The translations under genes were made by a program, and so were the position numbers. Shown here piece after piece: positions 33,336 to 41,397 of a stretch of DNA of 64,000 bases. Position 1 is the stretch's first letter; every line of letters starts with the position of its first letter. The notes beneath the pieces were generated by a model that saw nothing but the letters and a program-made list of their open reading frames with translations, searched no databases and had not been told where the DNA came from. Source of the DNA: CADCVQ01 sp038260305 (GTDB taxonomy: Bacteria; Actinomycetota; Thermoleophilia; Solirubrobacterales; Solirubrobacteraceae). The stretch is taken from NCBI GenBank assembly GCA_038260305.1, contig JBBSNY010000015.1:1-64000 (forward strand), in the 5' to 3' direction.

Positions 33336-36300
33336 GGTCCGAAGAACGTGTACACCCGTCCCACGAGGGCGGCCTTGTCGGCCGCCGATCCGTAGGCCTC
33401 GAGCGGGAACGCCAGGAACGCGACCTTGTAGGTCCCGGCGTAGGTCAGCGCGTCGGGTTCGCCGCCGTCGTCGGTGAAGGCGGTCAGCGCGCCTCCGTTG
33501 GGCGTGATCTCGTCCTCGAACGTCGCGCTCAGGACGTCGTGGTCGAGGGCGACCGATCCGATCCCGTGGCTCACCGGGCTGCTCGAAACGCCGTGCACGG
33601 CGTCGGTCGGTTTGTCGTTCTGGGCCTCCGAGCCGTCCCACGTGATGTGCAGGTAATCGTGGACGAACGGCGACGTGCCGGCCGCCTGGTCGAGGATGTC
33701 CTGGCCGGACATCAGCAGCCGTCCGCCGCCGGTCAGGAACCCTTGCAGCCGTGCCTCGTATGGCGCGATCGGCGCCGGGTAGCTGTTGCCCGTGAACCAG
33801 ACGACGTTCGCGTGCGCGTTGAGGAACGTCTGCGTCAGGCGGGTGTCGGCTCCCAGGTCCCAGGTGTCGAACGTCTTGCCGGCCGCCGTCAGGGCCGCCG
33901 CGTAGATCGACTGGACGTCCGGGTTGTCGTTGTCGTTGTCGACGAGCAGCGTGGCGCGGGTCACCGCGACGATCTCGATCGTCGCGGAGTCCGACACTTT
34001 CGGCGTGGTAACCGACGCCGCCTTCACCGTCGCGGTGCTCGTGCCCGTGGCCCCGGACGGGATGGTGGTCTTCACGCAGACGTCCACCGACTGGCCGGCG
34101 GTGACCGTCGGCGTCGTCGGCTGGGGATTCGTGCAGGTCGCATCCAGGAACGTGACGGGGAAGGACCCGCCGGAGCTCGACAGGGCGAAGTGGTCGGTCG
34201 CGTACCCGAGGTTGCGCACATGGATCTTGTCGAGCACGCTCTTACCGGGCTTGTTTCCGTCGGTCGTCGTCTTCGGGGTGACCGACACCGCGTTCTGCGG
34301 TGCGATCGGCGTCAGCACCGGCGATCCCGTCGTCACCGCGCCCTCCGCCGAGGTCGCCTGGACTCCGTCGTTGACGACCGGCCCGTTGCCTCCGCCGGGT
34401 TTGATCGTGATCGACAGGTGCACGGACACCTCGCCACCCGCCGGGACCGTCAACCCGGACCAGCGGACGACGCGTCGCAGAATCGTGCCACCGTGGTCGG
34501 CTGACACGAACGCCATGCGGCCGTTCAGCGGGTCGGTGATCGTCACGCCGGTCGCGTCACGGTTGCCGATGTTCGCCAGGGTGATCGTGTAGTCGATCCT
34601 GCTGCCCGACCCGACCGGGATGTCACCGTCGGTCTTCGTCAGCACGAGCGCCGGCGCGGTGACAGCGTCGTTGAGGCGGAAGGCGCCGCGCCCGTGCGTG
34701 CCGGCCGCGAGCGTGCGGTGCGACGGGTCGAGATCGAGCTGCCAGGTCGAGGACATCGGGATCCCCGTGCCAAGCGGGAACCAGTCGCGGCCGCCGTCGG
34801 CCGTGACGAAGTTGCCGACGTCGGTGCCGACGTAGAGCGTGTTCGCGTACGCCGGGTCGAGGATGATCGAGTTGACCGGGCTGTCGGGGAGGTTGCCCGT
34901 GATGTCCCGGAACGACAAGCCGCCGTCGAGGGTCGCGAACACGTGCCCGCGCTGATTCGGGGTCGCGGCATTGAAGCCGGCGTAGGCGAGGTAGGCGATT
35001 CGGTAGTTGCTGCGATCGACCGCGATCTGCGTCACCGGCCGGTTGGGCAGGAGGCTGTTGTTCAGCCGCTTGAACGTCGGGTTCTCCGCGGTCTGGGCGT
35101 TCGTGGACAGGTAGACGTAGCCGTCGTCGGAGCCCGTGTAGACGGCGTCTCCGCCGCCGACGCCGACTGCGGAGAGCAGGCAGCCGCGCGCGCCGTTGGG
35201 GGCGGTGCCCGCGCAGCCGCTCGTCAGGTCGCCGCTGATTGGCTTCCACAACACATCGCCCGCGCTGGCCGCCTTGGCGTTGTCGGTGCGATAGAGGCGG
35301 TACGTGCCGAGGAAGAGCTGCTGGTCATTGCGCTGATTCATGACCCACGGCACGTAGAACTCGGCCCGATCGTTGAGGTCGAGGCCGTTCGTGATGGACT
35401 GATTTGAGTAGAAGAACAGACCGCCGTCGTCGTAGCGGTACGGCGAGATGCCGAAGTAGGTGCCGAAGACGTAGTTCTCGTCGAGGGGGTCGACGAGCAC
35501 CTGACCGCCGTCGCCGCTGGCGACGTCGAACCACGTCGGCGAGGAGCCGGACTTGCGCAGGGTCCCGTTGTCCTGGGTCCCGCCCCAGACGCGCGCCGGC
35601 ACGGTCGGCACGTTGGCGATCGAGGTGAACTGGCTGATCGCCAGGTTCGTGCGCCCGGTAACCGCGGCGGTGTCGGGATCGACGGATCCATTGAGGTCGC
35701 GCCAGGTGACCGCGCTCAGCGGATCGCTCGCGCTCGGGCGGCCGCCGCGGTCATCGCTCGCCCAGACGCCGCCATCGCTTCCGATCACGACGCGGTTGGT
35801 GTGCGCCGGATCGATCGCGACCGCATGGAAGTCGGGGTGCTGGTCCCAGCCGAGGTTTCGCCACGTCGTCCCCCCGTCGCTGCTACGGAAGATGCCGCCC
35901 GAGCCGATGTCGTAGTTGAACTGGCCGCCGACGTAGACGATGTTCGGGTTCGTCTGGTCGACCTCGATGACGTTGTCGTAAATGCACTGCTCGGCGCAGT
36001 AGTCGTCGACGGAGTCGTCGCCGGTCCCGGCTGGCAGCAGCTGCCACGAGGCGCCGGCGTTGGTCGATTTGAACACGCGCGCGTGGTGGTTGTTGCCGGC
36101 GGGGTCCGTCCACCCGAAGCCGGCGTACAGGACGGCCTGCGCGACCCCGACGGGGTGCGAGAGCCCGAGCGAGAAGCGCGTCTGGCCGACGGGATCGACG
36201 GCGGGCAGCCCGTTCATGATCTTCGACCAGGTATGGCCGGCGTCGGTGCTCTTGTAGATCGCGTCGCCCCACAGCGAGCCGTACAGCGTGTCCGGCTCTC

Positions 36301-37204
36301 GCGGGTCGATGTCGATGTCGGTCGCGCCGTTGGCCTCCGATCCCGCGTCCTTGAGCAGGGTCCAAGTGACGCCACCGTCCCTGGACTCCCAGAAGCCGTA
36401 GCGCGAATGTGCTGTGGGCGTGACCCGGCGGATCCCGCCGCGGCCGCGCAGAACCGACGCGTAGAGGTGCGCGGTGTTGCGCGGGTCGACGACGAGGCCC
36501 GAGATCGAGACGCCCTGGAAGTAGTCGCCGGAGACGTGCGACCACGTCTGGCCGCCGTCCGTGGACTTGATGACGCCGTTGCCGAAATAGCTGTCGCCGG
36601 ACAGCGCACCCTCGCCGGTGCCGGCGTAGATGACGCGGTCGTCGGAGGGTGCGATGGCGATCTTGCCGATCGACAGCGAAGGCGAGTCGTCGCTGTGCGG
36701 CGACCACGTCTGCGTCACGGCGTCATAGAGCCAGATGCCGCCCTGCGCGGCGCCGAGGACGATCTGCCCGTTGCTGGGCCGGATGGCGATTGCGCCGATG
36801 CGCCCGCTCACGGCGTTGAAGATCGGTGTGCTGCGCGTGACCTGCACGATCGGGTCAGGCCCGATCCCCGACCACGCGCCGTTGAACACCGACGGTCGCG
36901 GCACGGGTAGGCCGAACCGCAGCCGGCGCGCCTGGGCGTCGGCCTTCGCGCGCTCGGCGCCGGCCTGCTGCGTGCTGAGCGGCTGGTCGCCGGCCGTGCG
37001 ACGCGTCTCGAAGTAGAAGTCGCGTCGCAGGAGTTCCGCCTCGGACTCCTCGTCGACCGGAAGTGGCTTCGCGCCCGGGATGAGCACCGGGGTATCGCCG
37101 TTCGGCGGCGGTGGATGGGCAGCGGCCGGCGCGGCCGCGAGCAGCCCGAACGCCAGCACGATCGCCCACACACGCACCTGCAACCAGCGAGCGGTCCCGG
37201 ACAT
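33332..37204 (-). CDS. Large secreted BNR/sortilin-like repeat protein with DUF11 domain
   Basis: A 1290-residue exported protein. Signal peptide to about residue 30 (VWAIVLAFGLLAAAPAAAH). Residues about 90-820 are many BNR/VPS10-type propeller blades: KSTDGGQTWSHVSG, ESRDGGVTWTLLKD, KSTDAGHTWSKIM, RSSDGGTTWRNLG, TLDGGLSFRDITG, ADGGRDWFPLG. A DUF11-like repeat follows (LTKTDGDIPVGSGSRIDYTITLANIGN, VTITDPLNG), further Ig-like strands, then a C-terminal domain (GGRLLMSGQDILDQ, VYTFFG) seen at the ends of secreted enzymes. No peptidase or sialidase catalytic set is obvious. The ATG at 37204 has a GAGGGGGAG ribosome site. Confidence 0.85.
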   Translation of the reverse strand: MSGTARWLQVRVWAIVLAFGLLAAAPAAAHPPPPNGDTPVLIPGAKPLPVDEESEAELLRRDFYFETRRTAGDQPLSTQQAGAERAKADAQARRLRFGLPVPRPSVFNGAWSGIGPDPIVQVTRSTPIFNAVSGRIGAIAIRPSNGQIVLGAAQGGIWLYDAVTQTWSPHSDDSPSLSIGKIAIAPSDDRVIYAGTGEGALSGDSYFGNGVIKSTDGGQTWSHVSGDYFQGVSISGLVVDPRNTAHLYASVLRGRGGIRRVTPTAHSRYGFWESRDGGVTWTLLKDAGSEANGATDIDIDPREPDTLYGSLWGDAIYKSTDAGHTWSKIMNGLPAVDPVGQTRFSLGLSHPVGVAQAVLYAGFGWTDPAGNNHHARVFKSTNAGASWQLLPAGTGDDSVDDYCAEQCIYDNVIEVDQTNPNIVYVGGQFNYDIGSGGIFRSSDGGTTWRNLGWDQHPDFHAVAIDPAHTNRVVIGSDGGVWASDDRGGRPSASDPLSAVTWRDLNGSVDPDTAAVTGRTNLAISQFTSIANVPTVPARVWGGTQDNGTLRKSGSSPTWFDVASGDGGQVLVDPLDENYVFGTYFGISPYRYDDGGLFFYSNQSITNGLDLNDRAEFYVPWVMNQRNDQQLFLGTYRLYRTDNAKAASAGDVLWKPISGDLTSGCAGTAPNGARGCLLSAVGVGGGDAVYTGSDDGYVYLSTNAQTAENPTFKRLNNSLLPNRPVTQIAVDRSNYRIAYLAYAGFNAATPNQRGHVFATLDGGLSFRDITGNLPDSPVNSIILDPAYANTLYVGTDVGNFVTADGGRDWFPLGTGIPMSSTWQLDLDPSHRTLAAGTHGRGAFRLNDAVTAPALVLTKTDGDIPVGSGSRIDYTITLANIGNRDATGVTITDPLNGRMAFVSADHGGTILRRVVRWSGLTVPAGGEVSVHLSITIKPGGGNGPVVNDGVQATSAEGAVTTGSPVLTPIAPQNAVSVTPKTTTDGNKPGKSVLDKIHVRNLGYATDHFALSSSGGSFPVTFLDATCTNPQPTTPTVTAGQSVDVCVKTTIPSGATGTSTATVKAASVTTPKVSDSATIEIVAVTRATLLVDNDNDNPDVQSIYAAALTAAGKTFDTWDLGADTRLTQTFLNAHANVVWFTGNSYPAPIAPYEARLQGFLTGGGRLLMSGQDILDQAAGTSPFVHDYLHITWDGSEAQNDKPTDAVHGVSSSPVSHGIGSVALDHDVLSATFEDEITPNGGALTAFTDDGGEPDALTYAGTYKVAFLAFPLEAYGSAADKAALVGRVYTFFGP

Positions 37205-37340
37205 CTCAAGCTCCCCCTCGACCTGCGCTCGGTAGCCGGGCCCCTCCCGGCTGCAACGGATACACACTCACCCACTTCCTGCGGCCGTTGTCAAGGGGAC
37301 GGGCGATGATGCCTGGTCTGAACTGAAAGAGGTGGAGTCG

Positions 37341-37792
37341 ATGGCAAACGCGACCGTCAGGCTGGCGAGGCTCACCGACGTCGATCGGATGACCTCGATG
37401 TACGAGTGGCTCTTCGCGCCTCCCGGCTCGCGTCCGCCCCGCTGGGATCCAGATCGTGCGACAGCGGTGCTGCGGCGCGCGCTGTCGTCGGACTCGGTCC
37501 TCGTGCACGTGGCGACCGTGCAAGGTGACTACGTCGGCTTCTGCACGGCCTACGACGACATCGAATCGGTGCGCTTCGGCCGTCGCGTCTGGGTCGAGGA
37601 TCTCGCTGTTCACCCGGAGCAGCGATCGCGCCGGATCGGCAAGCAACTGCTCGACGAAGCCAGGCGATGGGCGCAGGCCCGTGGTGCAACGCGCCTGCAG
37701 CTCGATTCGTCGGACGCCCGGACGGATGTCACCACTTCTATGAACGTGAGCGCCCAGACTGGCGCTCGGCCTGCTTCGGCTGGTGGCTCTAG
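37341..37792 (+). pseudogene. Frameshifted GNAT acetyltransferase gene
   Basis: From ATG 37341 (ribosome site AAAGAGGTGGAG) the frame encodes VRLARLTDVDRMTSMYEWL, WVEDLAVHPEQRSRRIGKQLLDEARRWA (the acetyl-CoA RxxGxG/A motif as RSRRIG) and ATRLQLDSSDARTD. The normal GNAT ending, CHHFYERERPDWRSACFGWWL, then continues in another frame to TAG at 37790-37792. One base is missing around 37727-37732. As it stands the protein loses its last strand and helix and reads into the next gene. A sequencing error is the alternative. Confidence 0.7.
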
Positions 37793-37873
37793 AGCTACGT
37801 CATGCTGTGCATCGACTGCTGAGGCCCGTCCGGGACGGCGCGGGCAAACGGGTACGCTGAAAGTGTCGATTGG

Positions 37874-39133
37874 ATGGGCGCGGGGATCTCCGAGACTCGG
37901 GTCCAGCCGGCTTGGAGACGGACCGTGCCCGGCGCCTCGCCGGAGAATCGTCGGGAAGCCCTCGCCCCTCGGGCGGGCGCCGTCGCCGACGATGCCCCGC
38001 ACCGTGATGGCAGCGCGCGCGGCCGACTCGACGCCGCGGACGAGCGCGACGCGAGCGCCGATGCTCGCGACGAGGCCGCGCTGTCGCGTGAGCGCCTCGC
38101 CGATGAGCGCAACCTCGCGCTCCAGCGCCTCGACGCCGCATCCCAGCGCCTCGACGACGCCGCCCGCGCGGCGACGAGCGCCCACGTCGGCACGCGGGCG
38201 ACACGCCAGCGGACGCGAGCGTCACAGCGCCGCGCGCACGCCGCCGAGCAGCGCGAGCTCTCGGCCCGCGACCGCCGCGACGCGGCGCTCGACCGCGCGC
38301 ACGCGGCCCGCGAGCGCCTCGACGCGCTGGTGGATCGCGAGATCCTCGCCGGAGAGCTGCAGCGCGAGCAAGGGCTTCGCCTGCAGGCGCTGCGCCACCA
38401 GCGCCACGCCGAGCAGCTCGCGCGGACGCTGCAGCGCAGCCTGTCTCCACCGCGCCTGCCGCAAATCCCCGGCCTCGACGTCGCCGTGCACTACGAGCCC
38501 TCGGCGCCGGAGGAGGTCGGCGGCGACTTCTACGATCTGTTCCCGCTGTCGGCCGCTCGCGCGGGCTTCTTTCTCGGCGACGTCTGCGGCAAGGGCCCCG
38601 CCGCGGCCGCCGTCACGTCGCTCGCGCGCTACACGATGCGCACGGCAGCGATGCTGCGCGAGACGCCCGACGCGATCCTCTCAGATCTCAACGCCGCGCT
38701 GCTCATGGAGGGCGCGAGGGCGATGCAGACCTGCACCGCGGTCTACGGGCAGCTCGACCTGGGCGTCGAGGATGCGCGGGTCACGCTCGCCGTCGGGGGC
38801 CATCCGCCGGCGCTCGTCGTCCGGGCGCGCGGCGCGGTGCAGAGCACGCCGGCACACGGCACGCTGCTCGGCGCCGTCGGCGATCCGGCGTTCGTGACGT
38901 GCGAGCTGAGCCTCGATCCGGGCGACGCCATCGTCGTCTGCAGCGACGGTATCCACGACATCGAGCTCGACGGGGTTCGCGTCGACGAGCAACGTGTGCT
39001 CGAGATCCTGTCGGGAACGCCGGGCGCCGATGCCCAGGCGCTCGTGGACCGCCTCGTCGACGGGCTGCGAGCCGCCCGCCGCCCGTTGCGCGACGACGTC
39101 GCGATCATGGTCCTGCGCCGGACGCCCGCCTAG
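37874..39133 (+). CDS. SpoIIE/PP2C-type Ser/Thr phosphatase with long N-terminal coiled coil
   Basis: A 419-residue protein. Residues about 30-175 are charged, almost continuous helix rich in Arg, Ala, Asp and Glu (DERDASADARDEAALSRERL), a likely coiled coil. The phosphatase domain begins near 185 (SLSPPRLPQIPGLDVAVHYEPSAPEEVGGDFYDLF), then FFLGDVCGKGPAAAAVTSLARY, TLAVGGHPPALVV, IVVCSDGIHDIE and RDDVAIMVLR. These are the metal-binding aspartates and GD motifs of SpoIIE/RsbU enzymes, which usually dephosphorylate anti-anti-sigma factors. No sensor domain or partner switch genes are visible. The exact start is uncertain. Confidence 0.85.
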   Translation: MGAGISETRVQPAWRRTVPGASPENRREALAPRAGAVADDAPHRDGSARGRLDAADERDASADARDEAALSRERLADERNLALQRLDAASQRLDDAARAATSAHVGTRATRQRTRASQRRAHAAEQRELSARDRRDAALDRAHAARERLDALVDREILAGELQREQGLRLQALRHQRHAEQLARTLQRSLSPPRLPQIPGLDVAVHYEPSAPEEVGGDFYDLFPLSAARAGFFLGDVCGKGPAAAAVTSLARYTMRTAAMLRETPDAILSDLNAALLMEGARAMQTCTAVYGQLDLGVEDARVTLAVGGHPPALVVRARGAVQSTPAHGTLLGAVGDPAFVTCELSLDPGDAIVVCSDGIHDIELDGVRVDEQRVLEILSGTPGADAQALVDRLVDGLRAARRPLRDDVAIMVLRRTPA

Positions 39134-39265
39134 CGTCCGGTCGCAGCCTGCCACGAGCGGGGCGCTCTGGATGCTGCTTGCGCTCCTGATGGGCGCCTAC
39201 CGCATCACCCGCCGCGAGGTCGCCGCGTGACGCCCGCGACGCGCATCTTGCGGGAAGATCGCGTC

Positions 39266-39931
39266 ATGCACACGTTCATCCTCATCCCCGGTGCCGGCGG
39301 GGCGGCGTGGTACTGGAGCCGCGTCGCCGAGCGGCTGCGCGCCGCCGGCCACGAGGCGATCGCCGTCGATCTGCCGGGCGACGACGAGGACGCCGACCTG
39401 AACGCGTACGCCCAGCTCGTCGTCGACGCGGTCGGCGACCGCGACGACGTCGGCCTCGTCGCGCAGTCGCTCGGCGGCTTCACGGCTGCAGCGGCGCTCG
39501 AGCGAGTGGCGGCGACGTCGCTTCACTTCGTCAACGCGATGATCCCCGTCGCTGGGGAGCGGGCCGGGCAGTGGTGGGCGAACACCCGCGCGCTGGACGC
39601 CCGCATGGCCGCGGCGCGCGCCGGCGGCTACGGGGAGTTCGACCTGCAGACGTACTTCCTGCACGATGTCGCGCCCGAAGTCGCCGCCGAGGGCGAGCCC
39701 CACCAGCGCCCCGAGGCAGGCGCGGTGTTCGAGTCGGTGTGCGACTTCAGCGGCTGGCCCGCGATCCCGACCCGCGTCCTGTGCGGCGCCGACGACCGCT
39801 TCTTCCCGCTCGAGTTCCAGCGCACCGTCGCCCGCGAGCGGATCGGCATCGAGCCCGACGTCCTGCCCGGAGGCCATCTCATGGCGCTCTCGCAGCCCGA
39901 CCTCGTCGCCGACTACCTGCTCGGGCGCTGA
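39266..39931 (+). CDS. Alpha/beta hydrolase
   Basis: A 221-residue hydrolase. FILIPGAGGAAWYWSRVAERL is the oxyanion loop, LVAQSLGGFTAAAAL the nucleophile elbow with serine, CGADDRFFPLEFQ carries the acid and LPGGHLMALSQPD the histidine. It resembles small esterase or methylesterase-like alpha/beta proteins (salicylate-esterase-like). Substrate unknown. The ATG at 39266 is preferred over GTG 39227. Confidence 0.85.
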   Translation: MHTFILIPGAGGAAWYWSRVAERLRAAGHEAIAVDLPGDDEDADLNAYAQLVVDAVGDRDDVGLVAQSLGGFTAAAALERVAATSLHFVNAMIPVAGERAGQWWANTRALDARMAAARAGGYGEFDLQTYFLHDVAPEVAAEGEPHQRPEAGAVFESVCDFSGWPAIPTRVLCGADDRFFPLEFQRTVARERIGIEPDVLPGGHLMALSQPDLVADYLLGR

Positions 39932-39985
39932 CGCCGCCGGCGGCGCGGCGGGCGGCCGGCGCTCATAGTTGAACGCTCACGGGTC

Positions 39986-40001
39986 TTAGGTGCGAACCTA
40001 A
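39986..40001. promoter_or_regulatory. Perfect palindrome upstream of a hypothetical gene
   Basis: TTAGGT-GCGA-ACCTAA, 16 bp, 44 bp before the ATG at 40045. The half-sites resemble the TTAGG/CCTAA arms of DtxR/IdeR boxes but the spacing is 3 bp shorter (N6 instead of N9 between TTAGG and CCTAA). The cognate regulator is unknown. Confidence 0.45.
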
Positions 40002-40044
40002 TTTCTTCCGAAATCGCTGGACAGCCGAGGGTCGCGGCCTCACC

Positions 40045-40500
40045 ATGTCGACTTCGCAGTCCTCCCGAACGTCAGGGGCACGCATGGCTGTGCAATGCCA
40101 GGGAACCAGTGTCTTCGAGTTCGTCCACGATGACACGACGATCACGTACACGCCCGGCGAGTTCGGCGGCGAGCCGCGGCTGACCTACAGCGGTCCGATG
40201 GGTCGCCACAACTTCCGCGGTGAGGAGATCCGGGCGCACGAGAGCGCGCGCGGGCTCGAGGTCAGTGTCTCGCTGGACCGCGTCTCGCACCTGCGTATGA
40301 ACACGCTCACGCTGTTCGTGCCCGATCTCGAGCTCGACGGGAGCACCGAGCGCAGCTTCCACACGGTCGGGATCCACGCGACGCACCGTCGCACGCTCAC
40401 TGGTGGCACCGGGGCGACGCTGAGCTCGCAGCCGCTCGAGTTCGACGGCCTGGCGCGGCTCGTCGAGTTCCGCGCCGCCGAGGCGCCGCAGCTGCTGTAG
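40045..40500 (+). CDS. Hypothetical protein
   Basis: A 151-residue (or 138-residue, if ATG 40084 is used) predicted soluble protein made of beta strands: TSVFEFVHDDTTITYTPGEFGGEPRLTYSGPMG, LEVSVSLDRVSHLRMNTLTLFVPDLEL, FHTVGIHATHRRTLTGG. No signal peptide or helix. The pattern resembles small beta-barrel proteins; I do not recognise a family. A palindromic site lies upstream. Confidence 0.7.
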   Translation: MSTSQSSRTSGARMAVQCQGTSVFEFVHDDTTITYTPGEFGGEPRLTYSGPMGRHNFRGEEIRAHESARGLEVSVSLDRVSHLRMNTLTLFVPDLELDGSTERSFHTVGIHATHRRTLTGGTGATLSSQPLEFDGLARLVEFRAAEAPQLL

Positions 40501-40550
40501 GCCGACCGCCGGTCCCGCGCGAGCGGGGGCGGTGTCGGCACGATGCGCAT

Positions 40551-40793
40551 CTACCAGGCCTGGGCGCCGTGGCAGTGCGGGCACTGCACGGAGGTCGACA
40601 CGGGGGCCTCGAAGAGAAAGCCGCAACCGCAGGAGTAGCAGGCGCGATCGTCGGGCCCACCGGCGTCGCGCATACGGCGCTCCGCGGGGTGCATCGGCTC
40701 CGGCAGCGGCCGCGGTCGCGGGACGATGTGCAGCCGGCGTCCGGCGGCGGTCGGACGGGGTGCTGTGGCGAGCTTGACGGTCATCGAGGTCAT
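40551..40793 (-). CDS. Small zinc-ribbon protein
   Basis: An 80-residue protein. The C-terminal half has ACYSCGCGFLFEAPVSTSVQCPHCHGAQAW, with Cys pairs (CYSC and CPHC) 19 residues apart, forming a zinc ribbon. The N-terminus is Pro/Arg-rich (RPTAAGRRLHIVPRPRPLPEP) and probably flexible. The ATG at 40793 was chosen over 40841 since MTSMTVKLA gives a compact protein. Function unknown; may bind nucleic acid or proteins. Confidence 0.7.
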   Translation of the reverse strand: MTSMTVKLATAPRPTAAGRRLHIVPRPRPLPEPMHPAERRMRDAGGPDDRACYSCGCGFLFEAPVSTSVQCPHCHGAQAW

Positions 40794-40865
40794 GGGTCTA
40801 TCGACAAGGACTCCTCGCAGCCCCAAAGGTTTCTGTTGCAACGGACATTTCCTGCCTCACGCCTG

Positions 40866-40930
40866 GAGCTGGCGCGCCGCCGATGCTGAGCTGGCGCGTC
40901 GCCGGGGGCTGAGCTGGCGCTCGGCGGCCC
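40866..40930 (+). repeat. Three direct copies of GAGCTGGCGC in a promoter region
   Basis: Copies start at 40866, 40888 and 40911 (spacing 22 and 23 bp, about two helical turns), each followed by similar GC-rich sequence. They lie 40-105 nt upstream of the ccmE -10 element. Phased spacing suits a regulator that binds several dimers. Confidence 0.55.
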
Positions 40931-40982
40931 ACCTGGGAGGACCGGCTTTCACGAGCGGCCCGACTGCGATACTTGACCGTCG

Positions 40983-41393
40983 ATGCAGCCCGCCCGCAAA
41001 CGCAGGATCCGCCTCGTCGTCTCGCTGAGTGCCGCCGTGATGCTCGCCGTCGCGCTCGTCTTCACGAGCATCAACGCGTCCAGCGAGGCCGTTTCGCCGA
41101 GCCAGCTCGCAACCGCGCACGCCGGCGTCTCCTACCAGCTCACCGGCAAGGTCCAGGACGGCACGCTGCGCAAGACCACCGACGGCATCGACTTCCGCGT
41201 CAAGGACCGCAACGGCAGCGCATCGGTACCGGTCTCTTACACGGGCGTCGTGTCCGACGCGTTCCGCGAGGGCAGGGAGGTCATCGTCAACGTCCGCAAG
41301 GAGGGCTCGACGTTCGTCGGCGAGCGCGACTCGCTCGTGACGAAGTGCCCCTCGAAGTTCGTCGAGGACGCCACGCAGAACCAGAAGAGCTGA
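40983..41393 (+). CDS. ccmE: CcmE haem chaperone, cysteine (CxxxF) variant
   Basis: A 136-residue membrane-anchored chaperone carrying haem to CcmF. Anchor helix (VVSLSAAVMLAVALVF), then the OB-fold strands: VSYQLTGKVQDGTLRK, DFRVKDRNGSASVPVSYTGVVSDAFREGREVIV. The usual haem-binding histidine (HxxxY) is replaced by Cys122 in KCPSKF, so it belongs to the CxxxY-like class known from some sulfate reducers and archaea, here with Phe126. ATG; TACTTG at 40970-40975 ends 7 nt upstream. Followed 4 nt later by ccmF. Confidence 0.9.
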   Translation: MQPARKRRIRLVVSLSAAVMLAVALVFTSINASSEAVSPSQLATAHAGVSYQLTGKVQDGTLRKTTDGIDFRVKDRNGSASVPVSYTGVVSDAFREGREVIVNVRKEGSTFVGERDSLVTKCPSKFVEDATQNQKS

Positions 41394-41397
41394 GTCC

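Noticed and set aside
37332..38897. Single 521-codon reading frame joining the GNAT gene to the phosphatase region
   Set aside because: After the GNAT lesion the translation becomes low-complexity; the phosphatase motifs are in another frame starting at 37874.
39169..39230. 20-residue hydrophobic frame before the alpha/beta hydrolase gene
   Set aside because: Too short, no ribosome site or -10 element at the usual distance.
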